The notes under the pieces were generated by a model, which was not told where the DNA came from, made no database searches, and saw only the letters and a list, made by a program, of their open reading frames with translations. A stretch of 32,006 bases of DNA from the NCBI RefSeq assembly GCF_000286315.1, contig NZ_ALJG01000340.1, positions 1 through 32,006 on the forward strand, read 5' to 3'. Positions 1 through 7,203 of this stretch are shown one piece after another. This DNA comes from Paenisporosarcina sp. TG20. GTDB lineage: Bacteria > Bacillota > Bacilli > Bacillales_A > Planococcaceae. The position numbers and the translations under genes are program-made. The stretch's first letter is position 1, and each line of letters starts with the position of its first letter.

Positions 1-21
1 CAACAACAACAACAACAACAA
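1..21. repeat. (CAA)7 trinucleotide repeat at the window edge
   Basis: Seven uninterrupted CAA units open the window, followed by an imperfect continuation (AAGCAACAA). It lies beyond the terminator of the acsA operon. Whether it is intergenic or the end of a gene (GTT/TTG codons on the minus strand) cannot be told from here. Positions 22-94 hold nothing I recognise. Confidence 0.6.
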
Positions 22-94
22 AAGCAACAATAAACCTTCTTAAATTTCAAGTCCAAAGATATGGTTACAAGTTAGTTTCTCTATTCACACTACG

Positions 95-133
95 AAAAAC
101 AGGCAGCTGAAGATATAATTTCAGCTGCCTGTT
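95..133 (-). terminator. Rho-independent terminator of the sulfur/acsA operon
   Basis: A perfect 14-bp inverted repeat (98-111 with 120-133, arm AACAGGCAGCTGAA) has an 8-nt loop. On the minus strand it is followed at once by a T run (TTTTTCG). It starts only 6 nt beyond the acsA stop codon and ends the leftward operon. Confidence 0.9.
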
Positions 134-138
134 CTGTA

Positions 139-1845
139 TTACTTACTGTTTAGTAATAGTCTTTGCTGTTCAAGTACTTTTAGCTCTCTACGTAATAATT
201 TCCCACTTATCTTTGTTTTAGGAAGTTCTTCTAACACTTCAATTTCACGAGGAGCAGCATGGGCTGCTAATTTATATCTTACAAATTTCCTGATGTCTTC
301 TATTAAAGATGGGGAGTTTACAAAACCTTTTTTCAACACAATAAACGCCTTTACAATTTCACCACGAAGCGCGTCAGGTTTGCCAATTACACCTGCCTCA
401 GCAACTGCTTCATGCTCTAGGAGCTTACTTTCAACCTCAAAAGGTCCAATTCTCTCACCAGATGAGTTGATCATGTCATCGCTTCTTCCCTGAAAGAATA
501 CGTAACCTTCCTCATCCTGATAAGCTAGATCCCCTGACAGGTACCAATCCCCAAACTGGAAATAGGAATCAAATTTTTCTTTGTTTTTCCATACTTCCTT
601 CATAATTGCGGGCCAAGGAGCTTTTATAGAAAGATGACCAATTTCACCGTAAGGCTGCCTATTCCCTTCGTCATCAAGTATAGCTATTTCAATCCCAGGA
701 AATGCACGACCCATCGATCCAGGCTTGATGACTTCAGAAGGCAAATTAACAATTAGTTGTGCACCTGTTTCAGTCATCCACCAAGTATCATGTATACGTT
801 GTCCCAATTTTTCAATTCCCCAGCGAATCACTTCAGGATTTAGTGGCTCCCCTACACTCAATATATGTCTAAGTGAACTTAAATCATGTTGTTGTAATAT
901 CTCATCCCCTTCTGCTTTCAACATCCGAAAAGCAGTAGGAGCGCTATACCAAACAGTAACCCCGGCCTTTTCAATGGTTGAATACCAGGTATCCGCATCA
1001 AACCTGCCTCCATTTAGAACAATTGTCGCACGGTTTAACCAAGGGGCAAAGATTGCATACACAGTGCCTGTAACCCAACCTGGATGGGCTGTACACCAAT
1101 AAATATCATCCTCTTGGATATCTAGCACCCATTTACCAGTCTGATACTGCTGAATCATTGCACGATGCGCGTGAATTATTCCTTTCGGCTTACCAGTAGA
1201 ACCACTTGTATAATGAATATTAAGTGGATCTTCTAAACTCAGCCATTCTGTAATATTGTCTTCGCATACAGTATTTCTTAATAATTCATTCAAAGATATT
1301 TCTCCATCTATACAGTGCTCTTGCTCTGAAGTAACGAATATTTTTTCAAGAGTTGGCAATTGTTCTTTTGGTACTCGCTTAACTAACTCTCTATCCGTAA
1401 TCAAGTACTTTCCATCACAATCATTAATTCTGTCTTTTATCGCTTCTTCCATAAACGCTTCGAACAATGGCCCTGCAACTGCACCTATTTTAACAGCTGC
1501 GATCATCGCAATATAGCAATCTGGATTTTTAGGTAAGAAAATAAAGACGATATCTCCCTTTTGTACTCCACTTTTCCTTAATACAGTTGCCAGATGATCT
1601 GTTTTCTCTTTCACCTGTGTAAATGTAAGTTGAACTTCTTCTTCATCATGTAAATAATGAAGAGCAATTTTATCTCCATATCCATCAATTACATGACGAT
1701 CAATACACTCATGAGCCATATTTACTTTTCCTGAATTAAACCAACTAAATTGTTTTTCAACATCTTGCCAAGAAAAATTATCTACAACTTCTTGATAATT
1801 GGAAAGGTTATAGGTTTTATTTAGTGGTTGTAGTTTTAATGTCAT
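139..1845 (-). CDS. acsA: Acetyl-CoA synthetase (AMP-forming), AcsA type
   Basis: It activates acetate to acetyl-CoA through acetyl-AMP in the cytosol. The protein is collinear with Bacillus AcsA over its full length (about 570 residues). It shows the P-loop YTSGSTGKPKG, the acid-binding-pocket motif DTWWMTETG (the Trp typical of acetate/propionate enzymes), SGERIGPFEVES, and the C-terminal SGK motif with the catalytic lysine (residue 549 from the start chosen here). An ATG at 1860 also exists, but the ATG at 1845 aligns with the family N-terminus (MTLKLQPLN) and has GGAGAG 7 nt upstream. That ribosome site lies inside the end of the ABC ATPase gene, so the two are translationally coupled. 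It is the last gene of a SAM-riboswitch operon whose first enzyme releases acetate, so acetate recycling is a plausible role (inference). A role in activating another short acid is less likely. Confidence 0.9.
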   Translation of the reverse strand: MTLKLQPLNKTYNLSNYQEVVDNFSWQDVEKQFSWFNSGKVNMAHECIDRHVIDGYGDKIALHYLHDEEEVQLTFTQVKEKTDHLATVLRKSGVQKGDIVFIFLPKNPDCYIAMIAAVKIGAVAGPLFEAFMEEAIKDRINDCDGKYLITDRELVKRVPKEQLPTLEKIFVTSEQEHCIDGEISLNELLRNTVCEDNITEWLSLEDPLNIHYTSGSTGKPKGIIHAHRAMIQQYQTGKWVLDIQEDDIYWCTAHPGWVTGTVYAIFAPWLNRATIVLNGGRFDADTWYSTIEKAGVTVWYSAPTAFRMLKAEGDEILQQHDLSSLRHILSVGEPLNPEVIRWGIEKLGQRIHDTWWMTETGAQLIVNLPSEVIKPGSMGRAFPGIEIAILDDEGNRQPYGEIGHLSIKAPWPAIMKEVWKNKEKFDSYFQFGDWYLSGDLAYQDEEGYVFFQGRSDDMINSSGERIGPFEVESKLLEHEAVAEAGVIGKPDALRGEIVKAFIVLKKGFVNSPSLIEDIRKFVRYKLAAHAAPREIEVLEELPKTKISGKLLRRELKVLEQQRLLLNSK

Positions 1846-2587
1846 CATGACTCTCTCCATTTTCTACTTGAGATAAATCCAATAAATCAAGGATAGTTGC
1901 CTTCATTTTTGCTAATTCTTCGTCACCACGTGATCGTGGTCTTGACACAGGGACTTGAAGTTCTTTATAAACCTCTCCTGGCTGTCCCCGTAAAATAAAG
2001 ATGCGATCACATAAGTAAAGAGCTTCATCAATGTCGTGTGTCACCAAAACAATCGTCGCTTGATATTGATGCCAAATTTTAAGAAGTAGATCCTGCAATT
2101 GCATTTTTGTAAAAGCATCTAAGGCGCTAAATGGTTCATCCAGAAGAAGCACTTCCGGGTTCGTAATTAATGCTCGAGCTATGGATACCCTTTGTGCCAT
2201 CCCACCAGAGAGGTCTTTTGGGAAGTGCTCCCCAAAACCATTAAGGCCTACTAGATCAACGAATGTCTGTGCTTCTTTTTGTTTATCTTTTTTATCATTT
2301 AAACCAAAACCAATATTATCAACAACATTAAGCCATGGCATTAAACGTGGTTCTTGAAATATAATTCCTACTTTTTCATGTACAGCTTTTATCAAGTCAT
2401 CATTTATCTTCACAGAACCCGTATACTCGATATCAAGACCCGAAACTACTCTTAATAGCGTGCTTTTTCCACAACCACTAGTACCAAGTAATCCTATAAT
2501 TTCTCCTTTTTCGGATTTAAAATTAATGTTCTTAAATCCTGTTGAACCATCATTGAAAGTTCGAGATACATTTTTTAATGATAGCAA
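1817..2587 (-). CDS. ABC transporter ATPase, SsuB/TauB/NitT family
   Basis: This is the ATP-binding subunit of an importer for a small sulfur-containing or related substrate, acting on the inner face of the membrane. It has 256 residues with all motifs in order: Walker A GTSGCGKST (about 35-43), Q-loop FQEPRLMPW, signature LSGGMAQR, Walker B VLLLDEPFSALD and switch histidine THD. The MPW after the Q-loop and the overall length fit the SsuB/TauB/NrtD family. It starts 13 nt after the permease gene and its 3' end overlaps the start of acsA. The SAM riboswitches upstream and the SsuA-like binding protein point to sulfonates or another organosulfur source. No sulfonate monooxygenase (ssuD/tauD) is in the window, so the substrate is open. 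Confidence 0.9.
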   Translation of the reverse strand: MLSLKNVSRTFNDGSTGFKNINFKSEKGEIIGLLGTSGCGKSTLLRVVSGLDIEYTGSVKINDDLIKAVHEKVGIIFQEPRLMPWLNVVDNIGFGLNDKKDKQKEAQTFVDLVGLNGFGEHFPKDLSGGMAQRVSIARALITNPEVLLLDEPFSALDAFTKMQLQDLLLKIWHQYQATIVLVTHDIDEALYLCDRIFILRGQPGEVYKELQVPVSRPRSRGDEELAKMKATILDLLDLSQVENGESHDDIKTTTTK

Positions 2588-2600
2588 TCATCTCACTCCT

Positions 2601-3437
2601 TTAACTCTGCTTTCCAAAGCTATCCTGCCAATGAAGAGACTTTGATTCAATGGCTTTTAATGCAGAATCTGTTAGTTTACCTAAGATCGCAATCATGACA
2701 ATGCTCGCTAGGACTAAATCTGGGGAGTAAGTGTTTTGTCCTACTACAAGTAAATAACCAATTCCCTTACTTGCCCCCATCAATTCAGCAGCAACGACAA
2801 ACATCCAACCAAGGCCAAGTCCACTTCTAATCCCTGTGAAAAAAGAAGGGAGAGACGCAGGGAGAATCACTTTTCTAATCAATTGAAACGGAGTGAAATT
2901 ATAAATTTTGCCTACCTCAATAAGTTTGCGATCAACTCCTTGAATACCAGAAACGATATTCAAATAGACTGGGAAAAAAACACCTACTGCTATGAGCATA
3001 ATTTTGGATGATTCTCCAATTCCCATCCAAAGAATAAATAATGGAACCCATGCTAGTGAAGGAATCGCTCTAAATCCTTGAATGAGTGGATCCATCAATT
3101 GTTCAGCTCTTTTTAGATAACCGATAACAGATCCTAATACAACTGCAAACACAACACCTATTGTAAAACCAATTAAAATTCTCAATAAAGTGACTCCTAT
3201 ATGAGCCCATAAGGTTCCATCAGCCACCATGCTGATAATTTTTTCTAAAACCAAGGTTGGCGCAGGCATTAAGTGTCTCTCAAACACACCGACCATACTT
3301 AGTATTTGCCACACCAACAATAGAAAAGCTGGTATGACACTTCCGTATAAAACCACCTTAAGTTTCTTAGGAAAATGAATGCGGTTTTTTACTTTCCACT
3401 TGGATTGTTGTGATAGAGATTCTATCTTACTGCTCAT
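2601..3437 (-). CDS. ABC transporter permease, SsuC/TauC family
   Basis: This is the membrane subunit of the same importer; 278 residues with about six hydrophobic segments after a basic cytoplasmic N-terminus. The EAA-type coupling loop appears as EVGKIYNFTPFQLIRKVILPASLPSFFTGIR minus its ends (key residues: G, about 17 residues before the LPASLP motif), typical of BPD_transp_1 permeases. AELMGASKGIGYLL, near the C-terminus, is also characteristic of SsuC/TauC. It sits between the binding-protein gene (125-nt gap with a stable hairpin) and the ATPase gene (13 nt). Substrate as for the ATPase: probably sulfonate-like, unproven. Confidence 0.88.
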   Translation of the reverse strand: MSSKIESLSQQSKWKVKNRIHFPKKLKVVLYGSVIPAFLLLVWQILSMVGVFERHLMPAPTLVLEKIISMVADGTLWAHIGVTLLRILIGFTIGVVFAVVLGSVIGYLKRAEQLMDPLIQGFRAIPSLAWVPLFILWMGIGESSKIMLIAVGVFFPVYLNIVSGIQGVDRKLIEVGKIYNFTPFQLIRKVILPASLPSFFTGIRSGLGLGWMFVVAAELMGASKGIGYLLVVGQNTYSPDLVLASIVMIAILGKLTDSALKAIESKSLHWQDSFGKQS

Positions 3438-3511
3438 TCGTCATCCCTCATTCTTTTATTAAGGTTTTTCTAAATTTCTCAGTACCTCTTGTAGAGGAAT
3501 TTCACCCTTCA

Positions 3512-3545
3512 GTGATATCTATATTTATTTAAATACAGATATCAC
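3512..3545 (-). other. Intercistronic stem-loop between binding-protein and permease genes
   Basis: Two 16-nt arms (3512-3527 and 3530-3545, GTGATATCTATATTTA and near-complement, one mismatch) form a long hairpin in the 125-nt gap. No T run follows on the minus strand, so it is probably not a strong terminator. Such hairpins often protect the upstream binding-protein mRNA so that more of it is made than of the permease (inference). Confidence 0.6.
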
Positions 3546-3562
3546 CTATGAAAATAACTTAA

Positions 3563-4549
3563 TCAATTTTTGACGACTTTTTCGGCATAGCTTGGATTAA
3601 TTAATTCTTCAAGAACTTTCTCTAGATCAACATCTTTTTCTATTATATTTCCTTTTTGAAGTACCTCACCCGCTGCTTTTAAGGACTCAACCTGTTCATC
3701 TCCAGGAAGTGAGTTAGAATAATCGGTTCTTTCCAATTGCTTCAATGCCACATCAATTTCGATGTTTGCTTCTTTAGCCAAAATTTCTGCTGCTTTCTGT
3801 GGATTCTCAATTGTCCATAATCTAGCTTTTTCATATAACTCAATTACTTTTTCTACTTGGTCCGGATATTGTTCAGCGAACTCTGAACGTACATTTAAAA
3901 TGCCATACGTATTAAAATCCGGGTTACGGTAAAACAAATTTGCGTCTGTAATTAATTCAAGTTTTGCCATATGTGGATCAAGTCCCGCCCATGCATCTAC
4001 TTGGTTTGTAGATAAAGCAGCTGCACCATCGGCATGTTGAAGATTAATTATTTCTACATCAGATTCGCTTAAGCCTGCTTCATTTAAAGCTCGTAATAGG
4101 AAAATATAAGGATCTGTGCCTAATGTAGCTGCAATCTTTTTCCCTTTCAGGTCATTTACTGTCTTAATATCAGACTCTTTATTCGTAACAAGTGCTGTCC
4201 ACTCAGGTTTAGAAAATACATATATGCTTTCTATTGGTGATCCCTTTGCTTTTGCTAACAACGCTGCAGCTCCTGCTGTAGAACCAAAATCAACACTGCT
4301 ACTATTTAAGAATTCAAGTGCTTTGTTACTGCCTTGACTAAGAACATATTCCACTTCAATTCCATCTTTTTTGAATTCCTCTTCAACCCACCCAAGCTCT
4401 CTTAATACAAGACTTGTGGGTGAATAATAGGCATAATCAAGCGTTATTTTTTTCGGTTTGCTATTTTTCTCTCCACTTGCACTACTCGAACAACCTGCAA
4501 CAACCACTAATAACACAATTGATATTAAGCCTACTAATAACTTTTTCAT
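3563..4549 (-). CDS. Substrate-binding lipoprotein, SsuA/NitT/TauT family
   Basis: This is the extracellular, lipid-anchored receptor of the ABC importer, 328 residues. The signal peptide ends in a lipobox VVAGC with the acylated Cys at about residue 20. The mature N-terminus (ITLDYAYYSPTSLVLRELG), the VDFGSTAGAAALLAKAKG stretch and the DPYIFLLRALNEAG stretch follow the aliphatic-sulfonate-binding SsuA pattern. It begins 33 nt after the sulfhydrylase gene and is expressed from the same SAM-riboswitch leader. The ligand could also be taurine or another small anion or sulfur compound; the family is clear but the ligand is inferred from the operon. Confidence 0.88.
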   Translation of the reverse strand: MKKLLVGLISIVLLVVVAGCSSSASGEKNSKPKKITLDYAYYSPTSLVLRELGWVEEEFKKDGIEVEYVLSQGSNKALEFLNSSSVDFGSTAGAAALLAKAKGSPIESIYVFSKPEWTALVTNKESDIKTVNDLKGKKIAATLGTDPYIFLLRALNEAGLSESDVEIINLQHADGAAALSTNQVDAWAGLDPHMAKLELITDANLFYRNPDFNTYGILNVRSEFAEQYPDQVEKVIELYEKARLWTIENPQKAAEILAKEANIEIDVALKQLERTDYSNSLPGDEQVESLKAAGEVLQKGNIIEKDVDLEKVLEELINPSYAEKVVKN

Positions 4550-4582
4550 TTTCTCGCTCCTTCTATTGTCCGGGGATTTAAA

Positions 4583-6382
4583 TTAAATTTCACAAGCAAA
4601 CGTAACAATTGATCCTCTTAATCGTTGTGCTTCTTTATAGGTACAACGGTTATGGACAACATCTAACCCTGCTTCTACAGCAATTGTTGCTGCTTCAGGA
4701 GAAATAACACCTTCTTGTAACCAAAAGATTCTTGGTTTCACTTGTGCCGCTTCTATTGCCACCCCTACTGCAGCCTCAGGGCTTCGGAACACTTGAACAA
4801 TATCAATCGTCCCCGGAATAGAAGTTAAATCCGGATAAGCTTTTTCACCTAACACTTCTGTTTCCACAGGATTAACAGGAATAATTTTATAACCAAGTCG
4901 TTGCATTTTTCTAGCTAAACGGTGGCTAGGTCTTGAAGGATTTCCACTTAGTCCAACAACTGCTATTGTCTTTTGACGCTGTTCTTCTACTCCATTGACG
5001 TTGTCACGAACGGTCGGTGAATGCAATGCCCATCGAATCACACTTTCATCATTGACGACAACTTCAAGTCGTTGTTGACCATTTGGTGCAAGCCCTGTTG
5101 CTTCAAATAATGCCCGATCAAGATCATTCTTCAGGTCACGAACCGACTCTATTCCTATGGATAATCGGATTAAATCTTCACCAACCCCTGTTAACTCTAG
5201 TTCTTCTGCACTTAGTTGTTGATGGGTAGTAGAAGCTGGATGAATAATTAATGATTTTGCGTCACCAACATTCGCTACATGCGACCATAGGGCAACATTA
5301 TCAATTAATTTCTTCCCGGCGTCTCTACCTCCTTTTATTCCAAAGTTTACGATTGAGCCAAATCCATTCCTCAAATACTTTTTAGCTAAATCATGTGCTG
5401 GATGGTTTTTCAGACCGGGATATGAAATCCATTCGACTCCAGGATGTGTACTTAAATACTCAGCTAACTCCTGAGCATTTTTATTATGTTTTTCAATACG
5501 CACATGCAAGGTTTCTAACCCTTGAATAAGATTAAATGCACTTTGTGCGCTTAAACATGAGCCAAAGTCGCGTAACATTTGCACGCGAAGCTTTGTGCTA
5601 AAAGCAAGAGTTCCAAAATCAAAAGCGTATCTTAATCCGTTATAGCTACGATCTGGTTCAGTGAATGTCGGGAATTTTTCACTATTCCAATTAAAACGTC
5701 CACCATCAACTACAAGACCCCCTATTGTTGTTCCGTGTCCACCAATCCATTTTGTTGCCGAGTGAACAACAATATCTGCACCATATGTGATTGGCTTACA
5801 CAAATATGGTGATGCAAACGTATTATCGATAATTAATGGAATTCCATTTTCGTGAGCAATGTTAGCAACTTTCTCTATATCTAATACTTGGAGACTTGGA
5901 TTGCCGATAATTTCTCCGTATAGTGCTTTCGTTTTAGGCGTAATAGCCTTGCGGAAATTTTCCGGGTCATTTGCATCTACAAAGTGAACAGTAATTCCGT
6001 ACCTTGGAAGAGTAGTAGAAAACAAATTATACGTTCCTCCATAAAGACTAGAAGCTGCAACAATTTCATCGCCTGCACTTGCAACATTCATTACTGCTAA
6101 AGCAATGGCTGCCATTCCTGAAGAAGTTGCAACTGCTGCTACTCCATCTTCTAAAAGTGCAATTCGTTTCTCTAAAACATCAACTGTTGGATTACCAATT
6201 CTCGAGTAAATATTTCCTGGTTCATCCAAGGAGAACAAGCTTTGTGCGTGATCTGTATTTTGAAACACAAAAGAGCTAGTTTGATATATAGGAACTGCAC
6301 GAGAACCTGTAGTTGGATCTGGAGACTGGCCACCGTGTAATAATATAGTTTCTAAATCGTAGCCTTCGTTGTGGTTTGTCAT
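4583..6382 (-). CDS. metY: O-acetylhomoserine sulfhydrylase fused to a C-terminal CoA-binding domain
   Basis: Residues 1 to about 435 are a complete PLP-dependent O-acetylhomoserine (thiol)-lyase: O-acetylhomoserine plus sulfide gives homocysteine plus acetate. Landmarks are the N-terminal ETILLHGGQSPDPTTGSRAVPIYQTSSF, the SRIGNPTVDVLE motif, and the Schiff-base lysine in VVHSATKWIGGHGT. Residues about 465-599 form a separate Rossmann-like CoA_binding_2 domain (TIAVVGLSGNPSRPSHRLARKM, VNPVETEVLGEKAYP, CTYKEAQRL), similar to stand-alone YccU-type proteins. The usual OAH sulfhydrylase is about 430 residues, so this is a fusion of about 170 extra residues. The start is firm: AGGAGG lies 8 nt upstream. 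It is the first gene of the operon, directly controlled by two SAM riboswitches. The role of the CoA domain is unknown. Confidence 0.92.
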   Translation of the reverse strand: MTNHNEGYDLETILLHGGQSPDPTTGSRAVPIYQTSSFVFQNTDHAQSLFSLDEPGNIYSRIGNPTVDVLEKRIALLEDGVAAVATSSGMAAIALAVMNVASAGDEIVAASSLYGGTYNLFSTTLPRYGITVHFVDANDPENFRKAITPKTKALYGEIIGNPSLQVLDIEKVANIAHENGIPLIIDNTFASPYLCKPITYGADIVVHSATKWIGGHGTTIGGLVVDGGRFNWNSEKFPTFTEPDRSYNGLRYAFDFGTLAFSTKLRVQMLRDFGSCLSAQSAFNLIQGLETLHVRIEKHNKNAQELAEYLSTHPGVEWISYPGLKNHPAHDLAKKYLRNGFGSIVNFGIKGGRDAGKKLIDNVALWSHVANVGDAKSLIIHPASTTHQQLSAEELELTGVGEDLIRLSIGIESVRDLKNDLDRALFEATGLAPNGQQRLEVVVNDESVIRWALHSPTVRDNVNGVEEQRQKTIAVVGLSGNPSRPSHRLARKMQRLGYKIIPVNPVETEVLGEKAYPDLTSIPGTIDIVQVFRSPEAAVGVAIEAAQVKPRIFWLQEGVISPEAATIAVEAGLDVVHNRCTYKEAQRLRGSIVTFACEI

Positions 6383-6484
6383 TTTGTTTTCCTCCTAGTA
6401 TTGGGTTTTATTTTCTAGTATTTCAGTTTGTTAACTTGGTATTAAACTTAAAGTCACTAGACTTCTTTGATTTCTATTAAATAA

Positions 6485-6517
6485 AGACAAAAGACCCTTC
6501 TTCATAAGAAGAGGGTC
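6485..6517 (-). terminator. Expression-platform terminator of the gene-proximal SAM riboswitch
   Basis: The hairpin GACCCTCTTCTTATGAAGAAGGGTC minus its loop (arms 6493-6504 and 6506-6517) is followed on the minus strand by TTTTGTCTTT. It lies just downstream of the aptamer P1 helix, as expected for SAM-dependent termination. Confidence 0.88.
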
Positions 6518-6640
6518 TAATTCCTCCTCTTATCTTGCAGGTAATGAATACCTGCCGGAATTAGCACCTTTACAAGGAGAACCTTGTTGGTTGCTGGGTT
6601 TCATAGGGCCAAGTCCCTCCACCACTCTGGATAAGAAGCA
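6485..6640 (-). promoter_or_regulatory. SAM-I (S-box) riboswitch, gene-proximal copy
   Basis: Read on the minus strand, the aptamer (about 6639 to 6524) has the S-box hallmarks: CTTATCCAGAGTGGTGGAGG with the kink-turn, GGCCC-ATGAAACCCAGCAACC, GGTGCTAATTCC before the P4 arm, and the closing GATAAGAGGA that re-pairs with the 5' strand of P1. A terminator hairpin with U run follows (6485-6517). It lies about 100 nt upstream of the sulfhydrylase start codon. Binding of SAM should favour termination, so the operon is on when SAM is low. Confidence 0.95.
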
Positions 6641-6737
6641 ATATTAAATTGTAAAATGCATTAAACTAATAAACTATTGTTATGACAGTAATTCTTCAAA
6701 TATGTAACAATAAAAATTTCTCACCATTTGATTCCAA

Positions 6738-6769
6738 AAGAAAAAAGACCCTCGAAAGAGAAGGTCTTT
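6738..6769 (-). terminator. Expression-platform terminator of the distal SAM riboswitch
   Basis: The inverted repeat AAAGACC/GGTCTTT (6744-6750 with 6763-6769), extended inside by CTC/GAG around a GAAA loop, is followed on the minus strand by a six-T run. It is a separate termination point upstream of the second riboswitch. Confidence 0.88.
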
Positions 6770-6888
6770 AGTCCTTCTCTTATCTTCCAGGTATACAATA
6801 CCTGCCGGAATTAGCACCTTTTCAAGAATAATCTTGATGGTTGCTGGGTTTCACAGGGCCAAGTCCCTCCACCACTCTGGATAAGAGT
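6738..6888 (-). promoter_or_regulatory. SAM-I (S-box) riboswitch, promoter-proximal copy
   Basis: This is a second complete S-box aptamer (about 6886 to 6770), nearly identical in its core to the downstream copy (CTTATCCAGAGTGGTGGAGG, GGCCCTGTGAAACCCAGCAACC, AAGGTGCTAATTCCGGCAGG). The P3 arm differs (ATCAAGATTATTCTTGAAAAGG type), and it has its own terminator (6738-6769). Because the P3 and P4 loops and the terminator sequences differ while the ligand core is kept, both copies look functional. The two are separated by about 97 nt. Confidence 0.95.
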
Positions 6889-6936
6889 ATTAAATTATTA
6901 TTATGCCAATACGTAAAGCTAATTACTATATTTATG

Positions 6937-6965
6937 ATTGTAGTATAGTCAGAATTTAAAGTCAA
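6937..6965 (-). promoter_or_regulatory. Sigma-A-type promoter of the sulfur operon
   Basis: On the minus strand TTGACT (6965-6960) and TACAAT (6942-6937) are separated by exactly 17 nt. The expected transcript start is about 6930, roughly 40 nt before the first SAM-I aptamer, so both riboswitches lie in the leader of one mRNA. Confidence 0.75.
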
Positions 6966-7118
6966 CTACTAATTTATTATTTTTTAAATCTAATTTAGAG
7001 TAGCATAATTGTTGGATCATATTTTTGTACTCGAACGACTTGCGCACTCTATTATTTCAGTACAATTATCAATAAAATACCACCTATACAAACAAGGGTT
7101 AGACCAATTTTCATAAAT

Positions 7119-7140
7119 AAGGGAGGAGTATCCCTCCCTT
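7119..7140 (-). terminator. Possible terminator after cstA
   Basis: A GC-rich inverted repeat (AAGGGAGG at 7119-7126 with CCTCCCTT at 7133-7140) lies 64 nt beyond the cstA stop. On the minus strand only a weak ATTTATG follows, so the U run is poor and termination may be partial. Confidence 0.6.
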
Positions 7141-7203
7141 GTTGATTAACCTTTTCCTCTTGTTCATTGACAGTTTTACGATAATTGGGACTACAGCATC
7201 CCA

